From the NCBI RefSeq assembly GCF_900115365.1, contig NZ_FOWD01000012.1:1-64000 (forward strand): a stretch of 64,000 nucleotides of DNA, in the 5' to 3' direction. Below, one piece after another: positions 45,322 through 54,489 of the stretch; within the stretch, counting starts at the first letter, position 1; every line of letters starts with the position of its first letter. Both the position numbers and the translations under genes were made by a program. The notes under the pieces are model-generated. The model did not search any database. It saw nothing but the letters and a program-made list of their open reading frames with translations, and was not told the DNA's origin. The stretch comes from Anaerocolumna aminovalerica (lineage in GTDB: Bacteria > Bacillota > Clostridia > Lachnospirales > Lachnospiraceae).

Positions 45322-46899
45322 ATGAATAGAATTAAAACATCAAAAGATAAAAGAAAAATGAAACGAATCCTGCTGTCTATCCTGGCTTTAGGTGCAGTAG
45401 GTGCTTTGACTGTTCTATTTATTAATATATACATGATGGGAAAATACAAGGAAAAAATCTTAAGTCAGAAAGATATGGCTGGCAAAAAGTTTGACTGTAT
45501 TCTGGTTCTTGGTGCAAAGGTGTGGGATGATGGCCGGCCAAGCTATATGCTGGAAGATAGATTAAATCAAGCTATAGAATTGTATAATGCAGGATATTCC
45601 GACCGCATATTAATGAGCGGAGATCATGGAAGAAAAGAATATGATGAAGTCAATGCTATGAAGCAGTATGCCATGGATAAAGGGGTTAAAGGAGAACATA
45701 TATTTATGGATCATGCCGGATTCTCTACTTATGAATCCATGTATAGAGCCAGAGATGTTTTTCAAGTGGAAAGTGCTATTATTGTTACGCAAAGATACCA
45801 CTTATACCGTGGATTGTATATTGCCAATGAATTAGGATTGGATGCTTACGGTGTCCCTTCGGATTCAAGGCAATATGCAGGACAGACTATGCGTGATATT
45901 CGAGAGGCGGCAGCAAGAGTAAAGGATTTCTTTGGAGTAATATTCCGGGTTAAGCCAACTTATCTTGGAGAGGCTATACCCATTACAGGCAGCGGAAACC
46001 TGACCGATGATATAATTAATGATGAGGCTGTTGAATCAGTTGAAGCCCATAATCAGCAAGGGAATAGGAAAGAAGAGACAGCAGGAGAAAACTTACAGGG
46101 AAACAATATTTCCGGTAATGAGAACAATGAGAGTTATGAATATATAAATCCCCAAGGAAATACTTTAGAATCAAGGATTCTGCCCCCGGAAGGCTATGTT
46201 CGGGCAGAAGCAAAGGAAGACAGCTTTGTTACATTTTTAAGAAAACAGGAATTAAAGCCACATGGAAGTCCTGTGCTTTTATATAACGGAAGGGAAAAAG
46301 GGAACCAGACTGCACAAGCGGCAGTATTTGCTATGGATGTTGGGAACTCAGATTTACAGCAATGTGCTGACAGTATTATCCGTGTATATGGTGAGTATTA
46401 CTGGTCAATTGGAGCATATGATAAGATTGGATTTCATTTGACTAATGGCTTTTATATGGATTATCTAAAATGGAGAAATGGCAGCAGAATTCATGTAGAG
46501 GGTAATCAGGTAAGTTGGGTTAAGTCAAAAAGCTATGATGATTCCTATGAAAGTTTTCGTCAATACCTGAAGAATGTTATGGTTTACGCTGGAACTTTAT
46601 CCTTGGAAGGAGAAAGTACCGGTATTGAAGTTAAGGAGTTACAAGTTGGGGATATGCTGATAAGGGGCGGATCTCCGGGACATTGTGTTCTGGTTGTAGA
46701 TATTGCAGAAAATGAAACCGGTGAAAGATGCTATCTGTTAGCACAAGGGTATATGCCTGCACAGGAATTTCATATATTGAATAATCCTTCTTCAGAGGAT
46801 AATCCATGGTATTATGGGGAAGATTTCAAAGAAACCATTCGTACACCGGAGTATACTTTTTATGAGGAAAATATAAAACGTTGGGGAGAAGGATTTTAA
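45322..46899 (+). CDS. Fusion of SanA/YdcF-type (DUF218) domain with DUF4846
   Basis: About 525 aa. A signal anchor (ILLSILALGAVGALTVLFINIYM) is followed by a DUF218 domain: DCILVLGAKVWDDGRPSYMLEDRL, LMSGDH and IIVTQRYHLYRGLYIA, as in SanA of envelope-permeability fame. A low-complexity Asn/Glu linker (about 235-280) leads to a DUF4846 domain (LPPEGYVRAEAKEDSFVTFL, KPHGSPVLLYNG, DVGNSDLQQCADSI, LIRGGSPGHCVLVVD). Both domains should be outside the membrane. The ATG at 45322 is preferred, with GAGGTG upstream; a GTG at 45289 is possible. The combination suggests a cell-envelope enzyme. Confidence 0.8.
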   Translation: MNRIKTSKDKRKMKRILLSILALGAVGALTVLFINIYMMGKYKEKILSQKDMAGKKFDCILVLGAKVWDDGRPSYMLEDRLNQAIELYNAGYSDRILMSGDHGRKEYDEVNAMKQYAMDKGVKGEHIFMDHAGFSTYESMYRARDVFQVESAIIVTQRYHLYRGLYIANELGLDAYGVPSDSRQYAGQTMRDIREAAARVKDFFGVIFRVKPTYLGEAIPITGSGNLTDDIINDEAVESVEAHNQQGNRKEETAGENLQGNNISGNENNESYEYINPQGNTLESRILPPEGYVRAEAKEDSFVTFLRKQELKPHGSPVLLYNGREKGNQTAQAAVFAMDVGNSDLQQCADSIIRVYGEYYWSIGAYDKIGFHLTNGFYMDYLKWRNGSRIHVEGNQVSWVKSKSYDDSYESFRQYLKNVMVYAGTLSLEGESTGIEVKELQVGDMLIRGGSPGHCVLVVDIAENETGERCYLLAQGYMPAQEFHILNNPSSEDNPWYYGEDFKETIRTPEYTFYEENIKRWGEGF

Positions 46900-46938
46900 T
46901 AAGCCTTCTTCTACATAGCATAGGAGGACAAGTATAGA

Positions 46939-47394
46939 ATGAATATAATAGTCAGTGGCTGTTTGTTGGGAATATGCTGCCGTTACAACGGTACAGGGAA
47001 ACTTTCAGAAGAATTGGCAGAACGAATGAAAGAGTATCATTTTATCCCGGTATGTCCCGAACAGCTTGGGGGATTAACCACACCAAGGCTGCCAGCAGAA
47101 AAAATCGGAGACAAAGTAATACTTAAGGATGGCAGGGATGTAACAGAAGAATTTATACAAGGGGCGAAAGAAACTTTAAAATTGGCTCAAATGTATGATT
47201 GTAAATTGGCTATATTAAAGGAAAGAAGTCCTTCTTGCGGTTACGGAAAGATATACGATGGTTCCTTTACGGGACAGATTATAGACGGTAATGGTGTAAC
47301 TGCAGAAATTCTTTCAGAAAATGGGATAATGGTAATTGGAGAATCTAAGATTAATAAGTTAGAAGATATTGTAAATAATATGAACAATCATTAA
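46939..47394 (+). CDS. DUF523 domain protein
   Basis: A 151-aa DUF523 protein. Conserved cysteine motifs are VSGCLLGICCRYNG at the N-terminus, PVCPEQLGGL and KERSPSCGYGKIYDG. The cysteines suggest metal or Fe-S binding; some relatives are fused to or paired with 2-thiouracil desulfidase-type functions, but no role is proven for this branch. ATAGGAGGACAAG precedes the ATG. It lies 40 nt after the SanA fusion. Confidence 0.82.
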   Translation: MNIIVSGCLLGICCRYNGTGKLSEELAERMKEYHFIPVCPEQLGGLTTPRLPAEKIGDKVILKDGRDVTEEFIQGAKETLKLAQMYDCKLAILKERSPSCGYGKIYDGSFTGQIIDGNGVTAEILSENGIMVIGESKINKLEDIVNNMNNH

Positions 47395-47482
47395 TATACC
47401 AATAAATAATCATTGATACAACAAGTGAAATTGTTAATATACCAATAAATAATCACTGATACAACAAGTGAAATTATTAATA
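47391..47482. repeat. 43-bp AT-rich tandem repeat
   Basis: TTAATATACCAATAAATAATCA occurs in pieces at 47391 and 47434 and restarts at 47477 (period 43), with the unit ending CAAGTGAAATT. Short TTAATATAAC repeats continue to about 47533. No coding potential. Confidence 0.7.
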
Positions 47483-47555
47483 TAACATATAAAATAATTA
47501 TTAATATAACAAGAGAACGTATTAATATAACATATAATCAAAGGAGACTTCCATT

Positions 47556-48320
47556 ATGAATCTGCAAAATGAACTTATCAAAAAACAACTGGAGCACAGA
47601 ACTATACGTGAATTTAAGGAGCAAAGCATTCCTTCAGATATTTTTGAACAGTTAATGGAGGTAGGAAGAAGAACTGCTACTTCAAACGGAATGCAGGGAT
47701 GTTCGGTTATCCGTGTTACTGATGGGGTACTTCGAAAAGAAATTGCTGAAATCTGCAAACAGGAGTATGTTGCCAGAGCACCTGAACTTCTGATATTTGT
47801 GGTTGACCAGAATAGAAACTGGCAAATTGCAAAAGAAAAGAACTGCCTGGAAGAAAGTGCAAAAGACATGGATCGATTCTTTCAAGGATTTACCGATGCT
47901 TGCATAACTGCACAAAATATAGTAAATGCTGCGGAAGCTCTGGATTTGGGAACGGTTTATTTGGGAAGTATCCTAAATGATTCCGAAAAGATTTGTGAAC
48001 TGCTGAAATTACCCAAACTGACTTTCCCGGTGGTAGGATTGGGAATAGGTTATCCAAATCAAAACCCTCAATTAAAGCCAAGAATGGATATGAAACTGCG
48101 GGTGTTTGAAAACAGTTATAAAATTTTTGATAATTACTTGGAAGAAATAAAAGATTATGATGAGGAAATGCAGACTTATTATGATCTTAGAGATGCCAAT
48201 AAACGAGTGGATTGTTTTAGCGATCAGGTAGTAACCAGATTAAAGAATACAGTGCCAAAGAGGCAGGAGCTGCTGCAAGTAATTCGTGACCAGGGGTTTG
48301 ACCTGAAATTAAAGTATTAG
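47556..48320 (+). CDS. NAD(P)H-dependent nitroreductase/flavin reductase (NfsA/FRP type)
   Basis: A 254-aa FMN enzyme. HRTIREFKEQSIP is the first FMN-phosphate contact, RTATSNGMQGCSVIRV the second, and AAEALDLGTVYLGSILND the helix that completes the site; VVGLGIGYPNQNPQLKPR is the usual NfsA/FRP landmark. Such enzymes reduce nitro compounds, quinones or flavins. The length fits the family. ATCAAAGGAGACTT precedes the ATG and a terminator follows. Confidence 0.88.
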   Translation: MNLQNELIKKQLEHRTIREFKEQSIPSDIFEQLMEVGRRTATSNGMQGCSVIRVTDGVLRKEIAEICKQEYVARAPELLIFVVDQNRNWQIAKEKNCLEESAKDMDRFFQGFTDACITAQNIVNAAEALDLGTVYLGSILNDSEKICELLKLPKLTFPVVGLGIGYPNQNPQLKPRMDMKLRVFENSYKIFDNYLEEIKDYDEEMQTYYDLRDANKRVDCFSDQVVTRLKNTVPKRQELLQVIRDQGFDLKLKY

Positions 48321-48448
48321 TTATAAATCAGGTGAAGATATAAAACAATTAAAAGAAATTCAAATTAGAATCTCTTCATACTTATAACCAATAGGATATA
48401 TGTGAATAAAATATACCTTTATAAGGATACTAATAATTGCTAAAACTG

Positions 48449-48483
48449 AAAGAAGGAGCATATAAACCAGCTCCTTCTTTTAT
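48449..48483 (+). terminator. Terminator after the nitroreductase
   Basis: AAAGAAGGAGC pairs with GCTCCTTCTTT around a 10-nt loop, ending in a T-rich run. The gap 48484-48831 is AT-rich, with no other gene seen. Confidence 0.85.
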
Positions 48484-48831
48484 TAGAATAATATGCTAAA
48501 TTTTTTTGTATAAAGCTAAAAAAAATTAATAATATCTTATAATATTAATTGTTTTTGTGGATTTTATATGTTAAAATATATATGAAACGAGGATTATCCA
48601 TAGGATTTTTTTATATTATTAGGGGAATAAAAAATCTATGTTATAGTATCAGATGTCTTTAGGGAGCCTTTAAACAAATTCACGATAGAGCCTTTTAATA
48701 AAGAGTTACAAAGGTACAATGTTTTATGGCTGACATATGATATTTTATAAGTACTTTAAGTTATATAAGTAATAGGAGGAATTACATCAAAATTAATATT
48801 TAATAAGCTATAAGGAGAGAGAGGTATTTAT

Positions 48832-51450
48832 ATGTTTATAGTGAATGTTAATGGTAAGGATTATCAATCCGAAACAGATATGACATTAATGGATTTTCTT
48901 CGAGACAAGCTAAGAATTACTTCCGTTAAAAATGGGTGTAAAGAAGGTGCCTGTGGAACCTGTACTGTAATTGTTGACGGTAAAACAGTTCGTGCTTGTG
49001 TACAAAGATTATCAAAACTGGAAGGTAAAAAGATACAAACAATAGAAGGATTTACAGAAAGAGAAAAAGAAGTCTTCGCTTATGCATTTGCAGCAGCAGG
49101 AGCAGTACAATGTGGTTTCTGTATCCCTGGTATGGTTATCTGCGGTAAATGTCTGATTGATCAAAACCCGGATCCAACAAAAGATGATGTAAAGCAGGCA
49201 ATTCGTACTAACATTTGCCGTTGTACAGGCTATGATAAAATTGAGGAAGGTATCCTTTTGGCTGCTAAAATGCTAAGAGAAAACCTAGTAGTACCTGAAA
49301 TAGAACCAACTGCTAATATTGGAGAAAGAACCTGCCGTGTTGACGCGGTTCCTAAAACCCTTGGTACAGCAATGTATGCAGACGATTATTATTTTGAAGG
49401 AATGCTTTATGGGAAGAACGTATTTAGTAAATACGCTCATGCAAAAGTGCTTTCTATTAATATAGATAATGCTCTCAAGATGCCAGGAGTTGTTGCAGTA
49501 TATACTGCAAAAGACATTCCAGGCAATAGATATATTGGACATCTTGCAAAAGACTGGCCGGGAATGATTGCAATAGGAGAAGAAACCAAATGTATTGGAG
49601 ACACTCTTGCAATGGTAGTTGCCGAAACGAAAGAACAAGCAGAGGCAGCTGTAAAAGCGGTGGAAGTAGAATATGAAGTATTAGAGCCCATTCGTAATCC
49701 CAAGGAAGCAGCAGCTCCCGGAGCTCATGCAATTCATGGTGAAGGTTTTATGCAATTTGGAAAATTTAGAATTCCAGAGAACAATCTCTTTGACCATGAA
49801 GAAGTAAAGAGAGGAGATGCAGAAGCTGCATTGGCTGGCTCAAAATATGTTGCTGAAGGAACTTTTACAGTACCACCGACAGAACACGCATTTATGGAGC
49901 CGGAAACTGCAATTGGTGTTCCTGATGAGGATGGAATTAAAGTTATTACCGGTGGACAAGGTATCTATGATGAATATCATGAAATCAGTGAATACCTGGG
50001 ACTTCCACTTGAAAAAGTAAGAATTCAAAGTGCTGTTGTAGGCGGCGGATTCGGCGGTAAAGAAGATATGAGTGTTCAGCATCAGGCTGCATTGTGTGCA
50101 TATCTTACTAAGAGACCGGTAAAGGTATCTTTTAGCCGTCAGGAAAGTATTAATTATCATCCTAAGCGTCATGCTATGGAATTATATTTTAAAATTGGTT
50201 GTGATGAAAATGGTATATTGCAAGGTATGAAAGCGCGAATTACCTCAGATACCGGTGCCTATGCATCATTAGGTGGACCTGTTCTTCAAAGGGCCTGTAC
50301 TCATGCAGGGGGACCTTACAACTATCAAAATGTGGATATAGAAGGTAATGCTTATTATACAAACAATCCTCCTGCTGGAGCATTCCGCGGTTTCGGTGTT
50401 ACCCAGTCCTGTGCAGCTGTGGAATGTCTTATTAATGAACTTGCTGAAAAAACAGGTCTGTCCGGATGGGAAATTCGTTATCGTAATGCCATCAGACCGG
50501 GACAATCTTTACCTAATGGACAGATTGCCGATGAAGGAACCGGTATGGCAGAAACCTTAGAGGCAGTGAAAGAAGATTTTGAAAAATATGAAGCAGATCC
50601 AAATTACTATGTTGGTATCGCCTCCGCAATGAAGAATGCCGGATTAGGTGTAGGCGTACCTGATACGGGACGTTGTAATTTAAAGATTAAAGATGGAAAA
50701 GTTTATGTAAGATCATCTGCCGGAGCAATTGGACAGGGAATTCAGACCGTTTTATTCCAAATGGTTTGTGGAACTACCGGATTAAATCAGAATTTAGTTA
50801 TAGTAGAGCACCCGGATACAAAATATACTCCGGATTCCGGTACTACAACAGCTTCCCGTCAAACGGTATTTGCAGGTGAAGCAGCCCGTCTGTCTTCCTT
50901 ACAATTAAAGGCTGATCTTGACAAAGGGCTTACTTTGGCAGATTTAGAAGGTAAGGAGTATGTGGGAGAATTCGATTTCAAATCAGATCCCATCGGTTCA
51001 ACAAAGCCAAATCCGGTCAGCCACATTGCTTATGGCTATGCCACACAACTTTATATACTTGATAAAGAAGGAAAAGTTGTTAAGATCGTTGCTGCTCATG
51101 ATGTTGGCAGACTTATCAACCCACTTTCCGCAATCGGGCAGGTAGAAGGCGGAGCAGCTATGGCTCTTGGATATGGATTAACAGAAGACTTTCCGCTGAA
51201 AGACGGTGTACCACAGGTTAAATTAGGTACATTAGGATTATTTAAATCCACTCAGATGCCACCTGTTGAAGCTCATTTTATTGAGAAAAATCCATCTGAA
51301 GTAGCTTATGGTGCTAAAGGACTTGGTGAAATCGTTTGTGTTATGGGCGCTCCTGCTCTACAAAACGCTTATTATAAAAAAGATGGTGAATTCAGATACA
51401 AGTTTCCTTTAGAAAACACCTATTATCGTAAACCAAAGGCTGTAAAATAG
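48832..51450 (+). CDS. Molybdenum hydroxylase, selenium-dependent xanthine dehydrogenase type
   Basis: An 872-aa xanthine-oxidase-family protein with the Fe-S and Mo subunits in one chain. The N-terminal plant-type [2Fe-2S] site is CKEGACGTC (Cys 36, 41, 44) with Cys 56, and the second cluster is CGFC...CRCTGY. The molybdopterin part has VVGGGFGGKED, PPAGAFRGFG and the active-site Glu segment GAKGLGEIV. There is no FAD domain. This layout matches the Se-dependent xanthine dehydrogenase group, where labile selenium, not selenocysteine, sits at Mo. Purine, nicotinate or aldehyde substrates are possible. Maturation genes are not adjacent. Confidence 0.8.
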   Translation: MFIVNVNGKDYQSETDMTLMDFLRDKLRITSVKNGCKEGACGTCTVIVDGKTVRACVQRLSKLEGKKIQTIEGFTEREKEVFAYAFAAAGAVQCGFCIPGMVICGKCLIDQNPDPTKDDVKQAIRTNICRCTGYDKIEEGILLAAKMLRENLVVPEIEPTANIGERTCRVDAVPKTLGTAMYADDYYFEGMLYGKNVFSKYAHAKVLSINIDNALKMPGVVAVYTAKDIPGNRYIGHLAKDWPGMIAIGEETKCIGDTLAMVVAETKEQAEAAVKAVEVEYEVLEPIRNPKEAAAPGAHAIHGEGFMQFGKFRIPENNLFDHEEVKRGDAEAALAGSKYVAEGTFTVPPTEHAFMEPETAIGVPDEDGIKVITGGQGIYDEYHEISEYLGLPLEKVRIQSAVVGGGFGGKEDMSVQHQAALCAYLTKRPVKVSFSRQESINYHPKRHAMELYFKIGCDENGILQGMKARITSDTGAYASLGGPVLQRACTHAGGPYNYQNVDIEGNAYYTNNPPAGAFRGFGVTQSCAAVECLINELAEKTGLSGWEIRYRNAIRPGQSLPNGQIADEGTGMAETLEAVKEDFEKYEADPNYYVGIASAMKNAGLGVGVPDTGRCNLKIKDGKVYVRSSAGAIGQGIQTVLFQMVCGTTGLNQNLVIVEHPDTKYTPDSGTTTASRQTVFAGEAARLSSLQLKADLDKGLTLADLEGKEYVGEFDFKSDPIGSTKPNPVSHIAYGYATQLYILDKEGKVVKIVAAHDVGRLINPLSAIGQVEGGAAMALGYGLTEDFPLKDGVPQVKLGTLGLFKSTQMPPVEAHFIEKNPSEVAYGAKGLGEIVCVMGAPALQNAYYKKDGEFRYKFPLENTYYRKPKAVK

Positions 51451-51490
51451 CTGACAAAGCATTTTAAAACTCATATATATTTAAAATTAA

Positions 51491-51531
51491 AAGGACTAAG
51501 TAATCCCTTATACAGGGATTACTTAGTCCTT
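51491..51531. terminator. Strong bidirectional terminator
   Basis: A perfect 17-bp stem (arms 51491-51507 and 51515-51531), with A and T runs at the outer edges, lies between the converging molybdo-enzyme and small-protein genes. Confidence 0.88.
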
Positions 51532-51536
51532 TCTAC

Positions 51537-51998
51537 TTAACTTTCATACCAAAATAACTTTGCTTCTTTTTTTGAAATTTCTTTCTCATGGCTAAAATAA
51601 TCAAAGATGACCTTTTTCAAATCTTCCTGAATGTTAGTATCTAAGAAGTAATTTCTTGTTACCGGATCGAAATAATAAATCTCAAAATTTGTAATGTATA
51701 CTGTGGGATAAGCAATATTCATAGGGATTTCTATAATCACACCCCGATTATAAAAACCTTCATTTATTTCAGCAGTATTATCATTTAAAAATTCATAAGC
51801 TTTATTATAATCATCAAAATAAGCAGATTCATTACAAGAAAAATAGTAGTAATCACTTATTTTGTAGTTTAATTTTTTCCACATATCTATGGTAAAGTCG
51901 GTATCATATTTTATTGAAAGAATTTTACATTCTTTATTAATATCATTGAGGCTTTTTGGTATTAAATTAAAAACGGTTACAACATATAGTTTTTTCAA
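51537..51998 (-). CDS. Small cytoplasmic protein of unknown function, likely Fur-controlled
   Basis: A 153-aa acidic, aromatic-rich protein without membrane segment or signal; I do not recognise the family. It starts at TTG, 7 nt after GGGAGG. A near-perfect Fur box lies 24 nt upstream of the start, which implies induction under iron limitation. Tyr/Phe-rich segments (YYYFSCNESAYFDDYNKAY) and a single Cys are the only marks. The gene is alone, so its link to iron rests on the operator. Confidence 0.65.
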   Translation of the reverse strand: MKKLYVVTVFNLIPKSLNDINKECKILSIKYDTDFTIDMWKKLNYKISDYYYFSCNESAYFDDYNKAYEFLNDNTAEINEGFYNRGVIIEIPMNIAYPTVYITNFEIYYFDPVTRNYFLDTNIQEDLKKVIFDYFSHEKEISKKEAKLFWYES

Positions 51999-52021
51999 AT
52001 GAAAACCTCCCTTTAAATATT

Positions 52022-52040
52022 AATAATGATAATCATTATC
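52022..52040 (-). promoter_or_regulatory. Fur box
   Basis: AATAATGATAATCATTATC matches 18 of 19 positions of the classical Fur consensus (GATAATGATAATCATTATC). It overlaps the expected promoter/leader of the 51537-51998 gene. Confidence 0.8.
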
Positions 52041-52312
52041 TTATAATAATCATAAAACAATTATAGTAGTAACGTCAAGCAAAATAATTTTTTATTTTTG
52101 TCTTAAAGTTAGAATATAAATAAGTATCCATTAAATGTTTGGGTAAAGGTAGTATGCTTGCTTATTTGGCATAATAAATTTATTACAATAATGGCTGGTA
52201 ATAGGTATAGTGGAATGATTTGGATATTTAAAAAGTTGCTAGGGTTTAGATAAAAAGGAGGAATATATTAGTATAATAAGAAGGGGTTCGAAGTGTGTAG
52301 GGGAGGGTTTAT

Positions 52313-52463
52313 ATGAATACATTTTACTCTAAAAAAAAGGAATTTACTGCCATTGCTAAAAAGAGGTCACTGTATAGGTGGAACAGATGCGGACAAGGGG
52401 ATGTTAGATAGATTGAACAGCAAATATAATAATACTGAAGCCATAAGGGCTGTAAAAGAATAA
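52313..52463 (+). pseudogene. Short gene remnant or frameshifted small gene
   Basis: GGGGAGGG precedes an ATG at 52313 whose frame stops after 32 codons. The neighbouring frame continues as GGTDADKGMLDRLNSKYNN and ends in a stop at 52461-52463, right before a terminator. A single frameshift near 52360-52385 would join them into about 50 aa. No family recognised. The remainder of 52041-52312 shows nothing else. Confidence 0.35.
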
Positions 52464-52469
52464 CTGTAA

Positions 52470-52507
52470 CTCTCACCTAAATCCAGTTAAGCTGAATTTA
52501 GGTGAGA
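52470..52507. terminator. Hairpin between the remnant and the chemoreceptor gene
   Basis: TCTCACCTAAAT (from 52471) pairs perfectly with ATTTAGGTGAGA, with inner CAG/CTG, between two converging transcripts. Confidence 0.75.
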
Positions 52508-52574
52508 ATGACAGGATTGCAATACTTCCATTGAGAACATTCTTATGTTAGTTTATATACAAGTAATTTGTGAA

Positions 52575-54221
52575 TTATGCTAATTTATAATCTAAGCCTT
52601 TAAAATGAATCATTTGAGCAGCATTCAGACCGCACTGTACAATTCCTTTTTTATCAGTCATGGATACTCCGGTATATTTGAATAAAGTGGAATCTTCATC
52701 ACGAAATGCTGCTTCCTGGTTTACTTTTATTGAAGGGTCATTTAATATCCGAATAAAATCATATGTCTGAGTACCTTTTTGACTACTGAATTTATAACCG
52801 ATATTCTTGTAGCTGCTGCTTTTAATTACAACACCATTTTCATCGATTATATGGATTTCAGTTAATCCGGTTTCTTTGGTCAGTTGAATCAAATCTTCAT
52901 TAGAAAGGTTTTTCTTCTCCAACAACCTGGCAATTTGCATATTTACCTCAAGCATTTGTTCTCCGATGGCGGTATCAAATTTCTTCATAATGTCTTTTAG
53001 ATTATGAGCTACTTCCAATAATTTTTCTGTTCTTTCCGTGTTCAGAACATTATTTTTTAACTGCACATCCATAATTTCTGCCATTTCTTCTGCAGATTCT
53101 TTACCGGATATACTTTTTTGTGCTACATCATCGGCACTTTGTGAGATAAGATCTGTACCCTGAGTATGGTTGGCTACATCCTTAGATATATCTTCAATCA
53201 GAAGAACAGCACCTTGAACTGTATTCATAATATCCTCTAAATTCTTTTTCGCTTTTTCTGTTACATTGACTCCATTATTTACGTCATCTATGACCTGTTT
53301 CATGGAATCCACTGCACGAACAACTTCAGATTGCACATTACATATTAAAATATTAATTTTTTCTGCTGCATCCCGGGTTTCTTCAGATAATTTTCTGACT
53401 TCATCTGCTACAACGGAAAAGCCCTTTCCATGTTCACCGGCTCTGGCAGACTCTATAGCTGCATTTAGCGCTAACATATTGGTTTGTTCTGATATAGTTT
53501 TGATAGTAGCTGTAATAGTTCCAATCTCGGAAGAGGATTGCTCTAAATTTTCGATAATATTATAGGTAGACATAATATTATTCTTTACTTCTGTCATAGT
53601 TTCAGATACCTCTGAGATTGCAGTTCCACCAAGGGAGGCAGTGTCATTGGCATATTGTACACGTGTAACGGCGGACTCACTATTTCCTGCTATACTTTTT
53701 TCGTTTACAACTAATTGAGTAGTGGATGAGGCTACTTCCATAATCATATTTGTTGTTTCTTCAAATAACTGATTAATATAAATTAATTGTTTGTTTAAGT
53801 CGGTCATTCCATCTGTGGTCTTATCCGTTGTGTCTTTAATTCTATCTGCGGAAATCTCAATAGAGACAGCAGAGTGTAAAAGCTCATAGATCCAATTGTT
53901 AATAATAATTCGCAGATTCTCAAACTGTTCAATAATCTCCCTTAAATCCCGTTGTTTGGAACGAAACTTAATTTGGGAGTTAAAATTACCTTCATTAAAT
54001 TGATTTAAATTTCGTTTGATTTCATTTAATAAAAGGTATACTTCTCTGTTGCAAATAGTTACGATGAAGCTGGTAATTAATAATGATATACATAAAAACA
54101 AGAAAACAGTCACTAAAAAACTTAGTCCCTTTTTTTCAGCGACTGCGGCTACTGCTGCATAGATGATTGTATTTAATGCAGTCAGTAACATAATGTGCTT
54201 TAAATTCAATTTCGTCTTCAA
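52575..54221 (-). CDS. Methyl-accepting chemotaxis protein with C-terminal sensor-like domain
   Basis: A 548-aa chemoreceptor. Two N-terminal membrane helices (about 9-27 and 33-57) are separated by only a few residues, so there is almost no external domain. A HAMP-like helix leads into the signalling coiled coil whose tip is [36 protein letters not shown], the CheA/CheW contact. Unusually, the last 110 residues or so ([19 protein letters not shown]... to [19 protein letters not shown]) look like a Cache/PAS-type sensor placed after the signalling domain. The receptor would therefore sense a cytoplasmic signal. Confidence 0.88.
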   Translation of the reverse strand: MKTKLNLKHIMLLTALNTIIYAAVAAVAEKKGLSFLVTVFLFLCISLLITSFIVTICNREVYLLLNEIKRNLNQFNEGNFNSQIKFRSKQRDLREIIEQFENLRIIINNWIYELLHSAVSIEISADRIKDTTDKTTDGMTDLNKQLIYINQLFEETTNMIMEVASSTTQLVVNEKSIAGNSESAVTRVQYANDTASLGGTAISEVSETMTEVKNNIMSTYNIIENLEQSSSEIGTITATIKTISEQTNMLALNAAIESARAGEHGKGFSVVADEVRKLSEETRDAAEKINILICNVQSEVVRAVDSMKQVIDDVNNGVNVTEKAKKNLEDIMNTVQGAVLLIEDISKDVANHTQGTDLISQSADDVAQKSISGKESAEEMAEIMDVQLKNNVLNTERTEKLLEVAHNLKDIMKKFDTAIGEQMLEVNMQIARLLEKKNLSNEDLIQLTKETGLTEIHIIDENGVVIKSSSYKNIGYKFSSQKGTQTYDFIRILNDPSIKVNQEAAFRDEDSTLFKYTGVSMTDKKGIVQCGLNAAQMIHFKGLDYKLA

Positions 54222-54426
54222 GTATCTACCTCCATCATTTGTAAATAACTATGATATTGTAATAAGTGATCTTATTTACAATGGCACCGTGGTACAGTCA
54301 TGGTGAAAATTACTAAATAATATGACGTGTATTATGTTAATTTTATCACAAATGTTGTATAAAGACTAGTATACAATTTAAATTTTTATAGGTAATAGTG
54401 CTTATATATTAATTTCAATTTGACAA

Positions 54427-54443
54427 ACCACTCATAAAGTGGT
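54427..54443 (+). repeat. Small hairpin upstream of the oxidoreductase gene
   Basis: ACCACT-CATAA-AGTGGT, a perfect 6-bp stem about 50 nt before the start. It could be an operator or a leader hairpin. Confidence 0.35.
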
Positions 54444-54489
54444 AGATTGAATCTGTTTTAAGTATCATCTAAGGAGGACACGAACGAAA

